Shown here piece by piece: positions 22,921 to 35,003 of a stretch of DNA of 64,000 nt (within the stretch, counting starts at the first letter, position 1; the number at the start of each line of letters is the position of its first letter). The notes under the pieces were generated by a model. That model was not told where the DNA came from, did no database searches, and worked only from the letters and a program-made list of their open reading frames with translations. Made by a program: the position numbers and the translations under genes. Origin of the DNA: Lentinula raphanica (taxonomy: Eukaryota; Basidiomycota; Agaricomycetes; Agaricales; Omphalotaceae); contig JANVFP010000015.1 in NCBI GenBank assembly GCA_027919835.1, forward strand, positions 682,001 to 746,000, written 5' to 3'.

Positions 22921-23989
22921 GTAGGCGGACGTTCAACTTGTGGTACTCTATTTTTGTATAACTTGATATTATAATCAAATTTTTGATTTATTTTCAATTT
23001 ATTACATGGGTGCTTGCCGCCCCAACTTTTAAATATTGGGAGGTGGCAGGTACCTGCCAACCTGCCGGTCATAAAAATTTTCCAGAAAGGGAACCCGTGA
23101 CCGGGATCTGACCCGCAAAGCCGGTAACTGGGACCTGCGGGTCATCTACCTGCAAGTATTCCCACGGGTTAAACCGGCAGGTAGCGGCCGGTTACCGGGA
23201 CTCGTGAAGACCCTTAGCCTTCGCAGACTAATCACTTGCAATCTTCAGGTAGCAGCTCGGCACAGATACTGCCAACTACATCATCTACTACCAATCGAAC
23301 ACGATCCCGGAAAAGAAACGCCAATCCACCAGGCCACACTCGAAATGTACGCCAGAGAACCAGCAATGCCAATCAAGAAAACCATCTTCCTCGCACTGAA
23401 ACAGCTACAACATCTGGTGCAGGTCCAATCCCGTCTCAAGATATGCAGACCAGTACGAGAGTAATTCCTGACCATCCCGCCTATTCCGATAATGGAGTAT
23501 TCAAGTCGGCGATACGAAAATCGCAGGGCCCTTCGAGCGTCAGTGCGACCGATGTATGGTACTTCATCGCGCCTTCTCATATCAAGGATGCCGAAGTCAA
23601 TCAACTACCGAACAAGATATACTCAGATCTTCCTAAAGAATCAGAGGGTGAATGGCTTATCTGTAAATGGTGTTCAAATTCGTGCATGCCCCGATCCTTT
23701 CAATTCTTGACAAGTTCTTACAATCATTTATACTGTAGTTCAACACACCGAGGGATCTGGCGCAATAATACGAGCAATACGAGCAATATCCGCACACACC
23801 TCAAGACACACCATTACCACGAGTATCATGACCTTGTCATCAAGAACAAACTCAAGCATTGGCAGGATCTTCTACGAGAGGATCCACAGCAGCATTCATT
23901 GTCTCTCCGCCGCACAAATGAGCCTCTCTCATTTTCGAAGTTTTCGGAACTTTTGGTACGCTGGATAGTTGCAGATGACATCAGGAAAA

Positions 23990-24554
23990 TACCCCCCATA
24001 CTCAGGCCTGTATAGGCTTACTCCAGTGAATAGGGTTGCCTTAAGGCATATAAGTTGATCGATTCTCTTCAGTGACTTGAGCCAAGGTTCACTTTTTTGC
24101 TGTACTTAGGTTAGCCTGAGGTTAACCTGAGTAACCCAAGCTGCTTCCAAGTCCACCCAAAGACCGTTAAGGCAACTTGAAAGTAGCTGAACCCAACCTC
24201 AATCTAACTTAATTAAACTTCTGTAAACTTAGGTCAACTTGAAGTCCTATTGATGCAACCTAGTTCTGTACCAGACACGCCCAAGATAAACCAGGTTGTC
24301 CCAAAGCTCAACCAGGTAATCTGGGTTAACCTCAAGGAAACTCTGATGCTCTCAAGTAGAGTAGAAGATCGTTCAGTATCTTTTAAATTCACTCCAACAT
24401 AATCAAAGGGACCCAAGGCCACAAGTATAACATTAAATGATCTATATAATAGGTGTAAAGAACGTAGTCAAAGGGTATCAAAAAGACACTAGGAATATTA
24501 AATCTGCTATAGAATACTATATCAGTAGGTTAAAGAACGTTAAAAAATAGGAAA
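23990..24554. repeat. Left subterminal repeat region of the Plavaka element
   Basis: This is non-coding DNA dense in short degenerate motifs around AACTTGA, TTAACCTGAG, CCCAAG and ACCAGGTT in both orientations. The same vocabulary recurs in the right subterminal region 34810-35003. Such clusters typically bind the cognate transposase. No gene was seen. Confidence 0.5.
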
Positions 24555-26499
24555 TTAAAGATTGGTAGAAGCACCAGCCGCAACAGCATTGGCCTCAAGG
24601 GATGCTAAGTCCACTTCCTTCATATCGTCAGCCTCAACATCCAGAAGGAAAGTCTTGTTAGATTGATTGCTAAGAAAGTTTGTCAACAGATAAGGAGCTA
24701 TATTGAAATAGAGACGTACAGGACAAGGTTGAACAGGTTCATCTCAAACCTATCAGCCCAGGTGGGTGCTGCTTGAGCTACACGGTTGTACGAAGCTAGA
24801 TGGAAATGATAACTAGAACATATGATCAACGTCTTTGAAAAAGCTTCAGCTAAATCGAATTACACACCGTGACTTGGCAGAATCAGTAAATTCTGAATTG
24901 CGATAGGTACCCTCAGAGTACTCCATAAGGGCGTGCTCTAACTATATTCCTTATAAGTTTAATTAATACTAATAGGTAGAAATAACTCACCACAGTGATC
25001 ATCAAAGCTACAGTAGGTGCTTTGATGCGCTTCGCAGAAACCATTTCCTTGAAGACGGCAATATTGGCTCCTCCTTTGGTAGCAAAATATTCCAGCCTGA
25101 GAAGATGAGCTATACCGTCAGCTTCAAATGGCTTCTGATTGTCAAAGGTTTGGGTCTAATCATCATACTATCAGCTTAAAGCTCAAGGTTGAGCAAGAGG
25201 CAATCACTCACCTCTATATTAACTCCTCCGTACTTGAAGTGACCATCTGTAAGAAGCCAAGTAACTATCTCTTTGACCTCAGAAGGCTTTCTAGTACCGG
25301 GAAGTGCGTAGTAGCTGGCAGTGAATTCACGTGCTTTCTTGGCTAGTGAAGTAAATAAACCCCCTCGAGCATAGCCCATCTGAAAAAGCACATTAGCTTG
25401 GCGTAGATAAAAGAATGAGACTCACAAATGAGGTTAACAGTTTTTGAAGATCAGTATCTTGTTTTAAGTCTTCAAATACTTCGACCAGAGATTCAGCAGA
25501 GGCAGTAGACCTTGCTATGTCAAGAAAAAAGAGTGCTTGTCCATAGGAAAGGCTTCCTCAATAGTAGAAACCCTACGTGCATGACGTTTGGCAGCCTCAG
25601 CAAGCTTCCTGGTTTTGGGCGTAAACATATTGGAGGTGACCTTGTATACCTTACGCTTCTCAGGAGAACGCTTCCTTGAAGAAGAAGACTTGGTGGGAGA
25701 GATGTTAAGCTGCTGTCTGAGTTTGTTGCGGGCAAATGCAGCCTGAACAGAAGTACGTTTGGGAGAGGAGAAGGGAGAGGAAGCTGGAGGGGTAGTTTCT
25801 GAATGGGCAACGTGAATCTGTCAAAAAAAATGTTATATAAGAGTGTTCTGTTCACAAATATAGTACTCACTCCATTATCAGGAAGCTCTACCTCCATTTC
25901 TTGAACGACGTTTTCTTCTGCAACGTCCTCCAGAGAATCACCTAAGTCAAACTCTTCCTCCAATACAATGTCTTCCTGGATATCTTCTGGGGTGTCTTCG
26001 TCACCTTCTTCAGGTACGCCTGTCATTATAAAATTAGTTAGCGTTGAAGGAGAAAAGTTAAACTTACTATTGAAGACTTTGTGAAACTCCTCTTCATCAA
26101 CATCTGAGGTAGCGGGAGGGGAGGTAGCTCTATCATCATCTTCACTTGATTCAGCTTCTTCAGAAGCTTTAACAGCTTTCACCCTTTCACGTATTTCTAA
26201 AAGGTTAAAGTAAGCAAAAAAAACAGAAAATGTAAAAGAATAGACGTTTTTATACCTTTTTTTCTCTTGTCCTCAGCTGCTTTACGCTCTTGGGCCTTGA
26301 CGTACTCAGCAGCCCTAGGTCCTAAAGGAACTGGAGTACTAGTCCTCTTTACAGTAGCCTTGGTGACTTTCTTAACCGCTGGCTTGACAGCAGGTTTGGG
26401 AGCAACAGCAGAAGAACGTGATGACCTGGTAGTTACTTTGCCAGAGGTAATAGAAGAAGCAGATGAACGTGTGGTACGAGCATTTTTCTGGTTGGCCAT
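24555..26499 (-). CDS. Transposon-borne protein with a DUF6532-like domain (about 488 aa)
   Basis: Ten minus-strand exons keep perfect phase: 26499-26256, 26196-26068, 26019-25871, 25817-25577, 25514-25426, 25379-25212, 25155-24991, 24941-24868, 24812-24720 and 24669-24555 (total 1467 nt). The N-terminal 80 residues are basic and Ser/Thr-rich (TTRSSRSSAVAPKPAVKPAV). Then follow a long acidic stretch (residues about 95-175), a basic patch (SSSRKRSPEKRKVYK) and a C-terminal helical domain: VEVFEDLKQDTDLQKLLTSF, ARGGLFTSLAKKAREF, ADGIAHLLRLEYFATKGGAN, ITVLEHALMEYSEGTYR, SRYHFHLASYNRVAQAAP. That domain resembles the DUF6532-type domain common next to transposons in Agaricomycetes; the assignment is from memory. 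The basic and acidic tails suggest a nuclear DNA- or chromatin-associated protein. It lies tail-side of the TET/JBP gene in the same direction, only 110 bp apart. Confidence 0.7.
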
Positions 26500-26609
26500 A
26501 GGAAGATATTAGGGAAAAAGAAAACTAAACAAAAGTAAGTAGTGGATGAAGGTAAGAAAGAAACGTTCAAAGGTCGTATTGGTATAGGTAATGTGATTAG
26601 GTAATGTGA

Positions 26610-29600
26610 CTACAATACATACATATTACCGTCCCAGCCGTTGCCGTCCTTTTGATAAGATAAACCGTCTTTGTCAGAATGAATCACAGCAGAACAACGT
26701 ATACCAGAATATCTCAAGTTGAAATGAGTAAAAAGCCTAGAAGGAAAAACCACCCAGTCTCCATGAACTAGATCAAGAACTACTTTGGGTTCAAACAGAC
26801 AAAGTCCTCCACCTGTATGACTTCCCAAATCCAGAACGATGCAAAGACTGTTATCACCGTTATCCTTGTGGGCTACCGTTTCAACATTGAGATTGAGAAC
26901 AAAACTGGTGAAAGGTTTAACAGGGGAATGATCATTGAGGGGAAAAATATCCAGGTTTGCTTCAACGTTTTTCAAATCATCTGGAAATAAGTGAAGCACC
27001 TATAAAGGATTGTTTAGATCTGAATAAGGTTTTAGAACGTTAACTCACTTTTTTCACTATTCTTTCCAACAGTTCTCCAAGTATTTCACATACTAAATCA
27101 TATTCTTCGGAATGCACTTGAAGATCATGAGAAGACCTCATGAAGAATTGAGAGGTATTGGTTTTGCTTCCGTTTGCCTGTCGCAGAAAAGTTGGATGAA
27201 CTTTGGCAGGAGCTCCATGACCCTACGTTTCACATTAGATATCAGGCAGGAGAAGAAAGAGGATCAGTGAGAGATACTGACATTTTGACCGTAACGACCC
27301 CAGGTGGAGAAATGAAAGGTAGAAAACATATTTCTTCCTGGTTTGTTTTTATCTCTATGAACGAGAGAAAGACCAGCAGGCTTGGTATGAAAGAAGGTGG
27401 TCAGAGAAACCAGTAAGCGTCTACGCTCTGCTGGGCTGAGGGTTCCATTGGAATAGAAAATTAACTTCTTGTCGGAATCCATAACCTTAATCTCACGTCT
27501 AAAAGCAAGGTTCTGAGTCTTCTGTAAGCAAGACGCAGCATAAATTCTTACCCTTGAATCAACTCGTTACTTACTCGAAGCCACTTTTGACTGTTCTTCA
27601 AACAACCAGGTTTACCTGATACTTCTTTATCATCGTAGAATCTACTTCTCATCTTATAGGCAAGAAGGTGTTAGAAATATAACGGTGGGAGCTTACTTCG
27701 AAGATACTTACTCCTTGAGCTAGTTCATCTAGAGTTTTTGCTACTGTGCCTTCCTCAGCCTTCTGTCGCATCTCCTCGGTCCAGCTTTGGCGGTTGTTTT
27801 TGGTAAAAGGATACTTTTTCTTTCCTTTGGCTGATTTGGCGTAAGAAAAGGTAGAAAATACAACGTTTACGTTTTCTTGAGTAGTGAAGTTGTCAACAAA
27901 TATAGGGAGGTCGCTCTGATCACCCAGATTGTCTTTTCATCCTCCGAGTCTGGCTCATGGGATATCTGAGATCCCCCAAGATAAGACGAGGTCAAGGGGC
28001 AAAGGGAATACTTCTCCACTGGCTCTTCTGAGACCGTGACTTCCTTGAATTCTTGCCAGAAGATATTCAACCTCGGCAAGGCCATCGCAGTACTAAGGAA
28101 CTATATTAATAACCTTACTGTTCAAAGTTAACCAACGCACTGCTGAAAGAAAAGATCAAAATATTGATCACTTTCCGACAAATCCCTGCAGTCAAGAGTT
28201 TTGGAAAGCTTAAAGTATTTCAGTACTTTCTGATGGAATAACGTTGGTATTTCCAGAGGGATGGTTTTGGCGACTTTGATTAAGAGAGGGACTACACATT
28301 CCCTCAATATATCTTGGATTTCTAACAGCCAAGAAATTTCAAAAGGGAGCTGAAGCGTTAAACCCATACTTACCAGGGGTGTGAGGATATCTTAACATAT
28401 TGGCTAGCTCCACAATAGTGGTGGAGGTCACCCTCTTTCCTTTGAGCTTGGAGGCTATTGAGGGCTTACGTGCTATGACCATCAGCAGGTACACAGTGCC
28501 TAAAACCCAGGTTGATTAGATATTTGTCTGAGAGATGTTAAGGGACTAACCACCAGAAGCCAATCTCCCCCATCTAGAACCAGCTGAATACCAACTCAGC
28601 AAAGAGCGGAGCTTGAGCTTCTCATCTCGAATCAACTTTCCCAATATTGGACGCAAAGTAGCCTTTTGCACCTGACCAGACTCCTTCTGGCATAAGCGTT
28701 TATGGTGGAGAATACTAAAAGAAAGGTGAACGCCTGTCAGACTTCTCTAAGAGGTGAAGAGGTGAAACGTGAACTACCTGTTGATTTTTGCGGCAAACTG
28801 GAGTTCCGTCATGATTTTCAAAAAAGTTAGCCCGGTATCTAGGGCTTCCAGCCTGGAAAGTCGTCTTGTAAGACAGACCAGGTTATTAGCCTGGAGAGAC
28901 TCTAGGTCCTCCCAAGAACTGCCCTTGATAGCCTCTAGAAGATCGCCTAACCAGAAGGTGCTCTCTGAATATTCCAGAGAAGTCCCTTCTCCCATGCCTA
29001 TCTCCAGAAGCAACGTCATAGCAGAGTGGCGAACCTCTGGTGATGCGGTAGCAGGAATACTGGAGACAGTCCACCTGGAGGTAGCAGTCTCTTGGGAATT
29101 CTCCTGATTCTCCTCCAGCTCACCCCCTTCAAGAACACCGGGGTCAGAAACCGTGTCTTCTTCCTCATCCTCCTCTTCTCCGAAGTTACGATGAGCTGCT
29201 TTCCTCCTCTTATGGGCACGAACGCTCTGTCCGTTGCGTCCACACGACGCATGAGCGGGTCTTCCTGGTTCTCCTCCTCCTCCTCTGCCACCTCCTCCAT
29301 CCCCTGCACCTACGGAGCTCTCCTCCTGAGAGCCTTGCTGAGATCCACCTAGGGAGCTCTCCTCCTGAGAGCCTTGCTGAGATCCTTCGTGACTGAGTCG
29401 ACGCTTTCTTGAAAACGGGAAACCAGAAGAGGTGGAAAGTGAAGGTGTTCGCCTATCCGACTAGGATGGGTGTCAGACTCTTACACTAAGTGGAGGAAGA
29501 GGTCTCTTGGCTCACCTCTTGAGGGATGCTCAAAGCTTCCACTTGCAGGGCTAACCAATTCTCTACTTCTCCCAAGTCCTCTGCCTGAGTTTGAAACCAT

Positions 29601-30256
29601 TTATCTGTAAAATCATCGGACTCGACCAAAGTTCCCTCGTCGTCGGTGTTCGGATCCTCCCAGAGCTTCTCGACGCGGTTAAAGGCTCTGGGGTCGCGGT
29701 CGGTAGCGTCGTCGGTAGCGTCGTCGGTAGCGTCGTCGAACCCCCGTCTCCCCGGAGGACTCGAGTGCGAGATTGAGGGTAGTGAATCGTCGACGGTGGG
29801 GGATTTCTGATCTCCTACCTCTGGGGCGTCGTCGTAGGTGTTCGGATCCTCCCAGAGCTTCTCGACATGGTTAAATGCTCTGGGGTCGCGGTCGGTAGCG
29901 TCGTGGTCGGTAGTGTCGTGGTCGCGGTCGGTAGCGTGGTCGTCGACCCGGGGGGAATTCTGACCTCCTACCTCTGGGGTGTCTTTCCCTTTCGGTTCTT
30001 TCTCGTTCTCGACGACCTCGGTCAGGCGACGCTCCAGTTCCCTTTCGCGTAACGCTAACTCCCTTTCCCGCCGTTCCAAATCTTGAAGCCTAGCGTTATA
30101 GGAAGACCGCGAAGAAGAATTGCGTTGGCGCGCCAGGACCTCGGGTAGATTTCGACGTTGAGGAGGGAGGAGATCTGAATTTTGATTCATGAAGGTGATA
30201 AGAAAGAGGACTTGATCCTCTGTAAGTTGTAAAGAAGTGACAGGGGGTGTTGACAT
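26610..30256 (-). CDS. TET/JBP-family 2-oxoglutarate/Fe(II) DNA dioxygenase (about 1052 aa, with one apparent frameshift)
   Basis: Ten minus-strand exons: 30256-29516, 29460-28778, 28714-28551, 28499-28374, 28321-28141, 28092-27712, 27652-27575, 27521-27282, 27222-27049 and 26999-26610. The last exon holds the double-stranded beta-helix core. It has the iron ligands HKD (about residue 967) and a distal His in FPSRLFTHFN (about 1015), GGGLCLFEP, GDWVVF, and the 2-oxoglutarate Arg in YSGIRCSAVIH (about 1024). This is the arrangement of fungal TET/JBP enzymes, which oxidise 5-methylcytosine or related bases. Exons 7-9 carry the preceding part (RDKNKPGRNMFSTFHFSTWG, GHGAPAKVHPTF). The N-terminus is coiled-coil-like and acidic with two copies of DPRAFN(H/R)VEKLWEDPNT. 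Exon 6 is one base short of keeping phase: the A-run at 27934-27937 appears to have lost one base, unless a 104-bp intron is used there. Confidence 0.82.
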
Positions 30257-31755
30257 GGAAGAGAAAGAGAAAAGGTGAGCCGTCGCCCGAAAAGGAAACC
30301 GCGACGCCTGGGGGCACGAAAAAGAGCGTCCACGTGACCTACCCGTGGGCGCTTCCCAGTCCTTTTCGGGTCGACCGCTTCTTCACCTGACGCTCCTTCT
30401 TCCTCTACCTTCATCTACCTTCCCATTCTCAAGACACCCTTCAACCTCAAACAATCTTTGGACTCGCTACTCGCTACCAGGAACCAGAAAAACCAGGGAA
30501 AGGGAGAGGAGAGAGGGAAGAGGGAAGAGAGAGGAAGAGAGGGAAAAGGCAGGGCAGAGCGAGGAAGAGAGGGAAGAGGGAGAAAGAAAGGAACAAGGCC
30601 AGGAAAAGAGGAAGAAGAAGAGGGAACGGAAGGTCATGAGGTACGGGCTAGTCGTCCCCAAACGCCTAGAGAGAGCTAAGCGTCGTATCGCAGCCTCCGG
30701 AACTCCTGCGACACTCGAACATCTCCTGCGACACCCGTACCACGCCTGCGACGCCCAAAAAACCCGAGCAACATCTCCTGCGACACGAGAACCTCGCCTG
30801 AGACACCCAAAAAACACGAGCGACAGGTAAGCGATGGGGATCCCTACCGCTATTTCTCTACGTTGACTGTTAGCTGGCCCCTTTCAGGAAACAAAGAATC
30901 TACCTCTCAACCTCCAGCAGAACCCCTCTCATAAGGGGGAGTTCCCTCGTCTACGCCTCGTCTACGGAGTTCCCTCGTCTAGACGAGGCGTAGGAACTCC
31001 ACCTGTAGACGAGGCGTAGGAACTCCACCTCGTCTACGCCTCGTCTACGGAGTTCCCTCGTCTAGACGAGGCGTAGGAACTCCACCTCATCTACGCCTCG
31101 TCTACGCCTCATCCACGCCTCGGGAACGCCTCTTCTACGCCTCGGGTACGCCTCTTCCACGCCTCGTCCACGCCTTGTCCACGCCTCGTCTATGCGTTTC
31201 GGCGATCCTCGCAGTCGTCTTTCTTGACTGAGGTGACTGAGGTGATGTAGGTGGAGCCGGAGTATTCGTCGGAGAGGCCCCGAAGTGCGAATTCTTCTCG
31301 AAAGGAGATCTACCACAGGAAATCAGAGGCGACAGGGGCCGGTAACCTCCCTTCTCCTCATCTCTTTCTCTCTTTCTCATCCCTCTCTCTCCTCGTCCCT
31401 TTCTCTCCTTTCCTCCTCTTCCCTCCTGGATATCCCCTCATCTTAGGAAAAGCGGTATCTGAGGCCTCCCTCCCCTCTCAAGAGCTTCCCTCGAGAGCTT
31501 CTAGAGCTTCGAGGGCCTACGATCTTACGTTGGCTTGTCTGGTGGTTTGCCTTGTCCTTTCTGTGATTGTCCCGGGAATTCTTTGGACGGAGGCGGGAGT
31601 AAGGGAAGGAGGTAGGTTGGGCGCTACTAGGGCGCTACTAGGGCGTTAAACTACTGGGGTCAGTAGCTTAGTAAGCTTCTCACTAGACGAACGTTTATCT
31701 TTAGATAATCAATAAATTCTTTCAACTTGTCCTCCTACTTCCTCTTATCTCTGAA
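30257..31755. promoter_or_regulatory. Divergent promoter region between the TET/JBP and transposase genes
   Basis: 1.5 kb separate the two divergent start codons (30256 and 31756). The region is GC- and CpG-rich. It contains a purine-rich block (about 30480-30640, AGAGGGAAGAG-type), a cluster of CCTGCGACAC and CCCAAAAAAC repeats (about 30700-30825), the CTCGTCTACG palindromic array (30945-31200) and pyrimidine tracts near 31360-31440. Open frames across it are compositional and show no splice or domain support. It is presumed to hold both promoters. Confidence 0.5.
30945..31200. repeat. CpG-rich direct and inverted repeat array
   Basis: There are about fifteen degenerate copies of CGCCTCGTCTACG and its complement. 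They include the palindrome CTCGTCTAGACGAG twice (near 30976 and 31057) and the direct repeat GAGGCGTAGGAACTCCACC three times. The second half decays into CGCCTCTTCCACG variants. Each unit carries CpG and the array can form large hairpins. It sits between the two divergent transposon genes. Confidence 0.75.
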
Positions 31756-34700
31756 ATGGAGTGTCCCACTCATTGCGGCAAAGTGTTCGATACTCAAAAA
31801 GCTCTCAACATGCACCTTTCACAAGCTCGTAGTTGTCGTTGGTATCGCCAGTACGAAAAAACTGCTGCTCTTGATAACGTTCTCCAGACCGAATTAGACG
31901 AGAGGGCCTCTATGGCTAGGGAAGAGGAGGATCTACTGCTTCCGATGGAATCTGCTGATCTCTTACAAGAGCTGGAGGAAGAAAATGATCTCTTTCATTT
32001 CATTCGTTTGGAGAGAGAGCCCGAGATCGGAGAAGCAGGTCCTGGCCCTAGCACTTCCTCTCAGAGGAACACTCTGCTAGAGAGACAGTTGGGAGCTAAG
32101 TTGAGAACCTTTGACGATATGGAAGATAACGAAAAAATCGTGGAGGAAAACTTGGAGGCTGCTAGAATTATCAGGATGGATTCCTCTCTCGAAACTCGAT
32201 GGCGTTTGGCTCATAATCTGGAAGTTGATCATCCTATGGATGGGTCTTCTCCTCTTCCAGATGAGGCTTTTGCACCCTTTGCTACGGAGATGGATTGGAA
32301 GATAGCGGAGTGGGTGATCAAAGACGGGATAGGACACAAATCTCTGGATAGACTCTTGGCTATAGCCGGTGTAAGTTTTATTTCCTCTCACTTTTCACAT
32401 ACTTATAGCCTAAACAGGTAAAGGAAAAACTGGGACTATCCTATACCAACATAGCTGGACTGCATAAGAAAATCGACAAGTTACGTCCCAGGGCTGGTGA
32501 ATGGAAAGTTCAGAAACTGAGGTTCAAGGATGACGAAGAAGATCAGGATTTTGTTCTACGCCATAGGGATGTGTTGCAATGCGTTCAGAGCCTGTGGGGA
32601 GATCCTGCTTTGGCGGATCACCTGGTGTATAGGCCTAAGAAAATTTTCCAGGATAAAGAGAAAACGAAGAGAGTGTACTCTGAGATGTGGGAAGGAAAAT
32701 GGTGGCAGTTTACTCAAGTACGTTCATCAGGATCAGGACTGTATAAAATTGTTCTCCTAGCTAAAGAGAAAACAGGATCTCCTTCCTAGAGGTGCCACAG
32801 TTGCCCCTCTTATTATCGCCACGGACAAAACGCAACTCACCCAGTTTTCTGGCAGTAAGCAAGCATACCCAGTATATCTCACTCTGGGGAATATTCCTAA
32901 GGCACTGAGGCGTCAACCTTCACAACAAGCATGTGTTCTCCTAGCTTATCTCCCTGTTGACAAGATGCCCAAAGACGGTATTCCCAAAAGAGAGCTCAGC
33001 TCAAGATATCAACGTCTCTTTCATGAGGCTATGAGGCTGATCCTTGCTCCTTTACGAGAAGCTGGAAGAAAAGGAGTTGAGCTGGTGGGTGGAGATGGTG
33101 CTGTTAGAAGGGTTTACCCTATTCTAGCCAGCTACGTCGCCGATTTTCCAGAACAGTGTTTAGTTACCTGTTCTAAATACGGAACATGTCCCAAGTGTCA
33201 AGTTCCAGCTGCAGAGCTTAGCAGCTCTGATCCCTTTCCTAAAAGAACTCAGGAGTGGACGCTCCAGATTATGGAAGAAGCACGAAAATCTACTTCCTCT
33301 CCCTCTCAGTACTTCACTTACTGTATGAGGAAAGAAGTTTCTGGTTATATTTATAGACCGTTTTGGGATGATCTTCCTTTCACGGATATTCACTTCAGCA
33401 TCACCCCCGACGTTCTTCATCAGCTCTACCAGGGAGTCTTGAAACACCTTATTTCTTGGTGCCAAGATATTCTAGGAAGTCAGGAATTGGATAGAAGGAT
33501 ACGAACTCTTCCTCCTAGTTACGGTGTTCGCCACTTCAAGAATGGCGTATCTGCTCTTTCTCAGATATCTGGTAGTGAAAGAAAGAACATGGGCAAAATC
33601 CTCTTGGGATGCCTGGTTGGTTCTGACATGCCGAGAGATGCTCTCACCGCTGTCAGGGCTATTTTAGATTTCATCTATCTGGCTCAGTATTCCACCCATG
33701 ACGAAGATACTCTCTCCTACATGTCTGATGCTTTGGATTTGTGGCATGCCAAAAAATCTTCCTTCATTGATGTTGGGGTCCACGATGATCTGAACATACC
33801 TAAATTTCATGCGCTTCAGCATTACGTGGAGATGATCAGATTCTTTGGCTGTACAGATAACTACAACACAGAGATGTTCGAACGTCTCCACATAGACTTT
33901 GCTAAAAAGGGTTGGCGAGCTTCAAACAAGAGGGAGGAATTTCCTCAGATGACCAAGTGGCTCTCTCGCCAGGAAAATGTCCAAACCTTTAATAAGGAAT
34001 TGTCCTGGATATTAGAGCAACAGCGTCTACGTCATTTTCAGAAGCAAACAGACTCTACTACTGTCTCCACTTCTGTTTCTTCCGCTACTACTTTGTGGTT
34101 GCCCAAAGAACCTACTGCGCCTTGTAAAGCCCTTTCTGCTATAGAGCTTGGTCATGGTGTACCCTCTTTCTCCTCCAATCTCAAAAGATACTTGGCTATG
34201 CTTAACCCTGGATCTAGCAGGGCCCAAGTGGAAGCAAGTTTGTTCAAGCAACTGCCCTTTGATTATCTTGATGTCTATTACTCTTTCAAATTTTCACCCG
34301 AAACTTTGGATGATGATTATAGCATCAAAGATGTGGTCAAAGCCACTCCTTTGAAAGGTGGACGTTTTGATACTGTGGTGGTACTCACAGGAGATTCCGC
34401 TGAAACTACAAGCTTTTCTGGTACTAGAATTGGTAGAGTAAAGGTGATTTTCCGTCTGCCAGCTCAATTAACTCTCATTGGTACCCATAAAATTCCTTCT
34501 CCTTCTTGGTGGCCAGCTTCTGTTTTGGCTTATGTAGAGTGGTATAGCCCACCTTCACAGACTCCTCTTGAACAAAAGTCACACAATATGACCACCGTAC
34601 ACAAGCTTCCTTTAGTTGATGGTATTGTTCCTTGGTCTATTATTCCACTTGCTAATATACGCCAGAGCTGTATGCTAATACCACGACATGACAAAAAAAA

Positions 34701-34809
34701 CTTGAATAGAGCTACCTGGACTTCTTCTACTGTTTTGGATAACGCTACTCATTTTCTAGTTAACAATTGGAGTAGTTTGTATACGTATAAAACATTATAC
34801 AAAGAATAA
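31756..34809 (+). CDS. Plavaka transposase (987 aa)
   Basis: Exons 31756-32370, 32418-32717 and 32761-34809 join in phase 0. The N-terminus has a Cys/His finger (CPTHCGKVFDTQKALNMH) for DNA binding. A helical region follows, then the Plavaka core: GATVAPLIIATDKTQLTQF, SKQAYPVYLTLGNIPKALRR, VELVGGDGAVRRVYPILASY (first catalytic Asp region, about residue 415), CSKYGTCPKC, TPDVLHQLYQGVLKHLISW (second Asp, about 521), and IPKFHALQHYVEMIRFFG with NTEMFERLHIDFAKKGWRAS (Glu, about 673). These are the conserved blocks of the DDE-type Plavaka family of basidiomycetes. The long C-terminal tail (SFSGTRIGRVKVIFRLP...) is also usual. No internal stop or frameshift was seen, so the transposase may be functional and the element active. 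Residue numbers are approximate. Confidence 0.92.
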
Positions 34810-35003
34810 TTATATTTCTTTGTCTCAAGTGATATGAAGCTGATCAAAGCTTACTGTGTTGCTCCAAGACAACCCCAGGATAGCCCAAAGACTCAAGAAG
34901 AACCAAGTTACCCAAGTTGTCCTGAGTTGCCTCAAGTCACCTAAGCAACCTGAGTATAAGCTTATACTTCAGTTAACTTGAGGTCACTTTGAGGCCAAGG
35001 GCC
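34810..35003. repeat. Right subterminal repeat region of the Plavaka element
   Basis: This is a short non-coding region between the transposase stop and the right inverted terminus. It holds clustered AAGTTGTCCTGAGTTG, CTCAAGTCACC and AACCTGAG motifs related to those at the left end. Confidence 0.5.

Noticed and set aside
23236..23442. Upstream extension of the hAT transposase first exon to 23236
   Set aside because: That frame starts at a non-ATG codon. The first in-frame ATG is at 23443. An upstream exon is possible but could not be supported.
27880..28020. A 104-bp intron within TET/JBP exon 6 as the explanation for the phase break
   Set aside because: It is possible, but all other introns in this element are about 48-65 bp and the skipped segment reads as plausible acidic linker protein, so a one-base loss is preferred. 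Kept as an alternative.
30345..30830. 161-codon frame rich in Glu/Arg/Lys upstream of the Plavaka transposase
   Set aside because: It results from purine-rich low-complexity promoter DNA. It has no splice sites, domain or conserved start, and lies in the divergent promoter.
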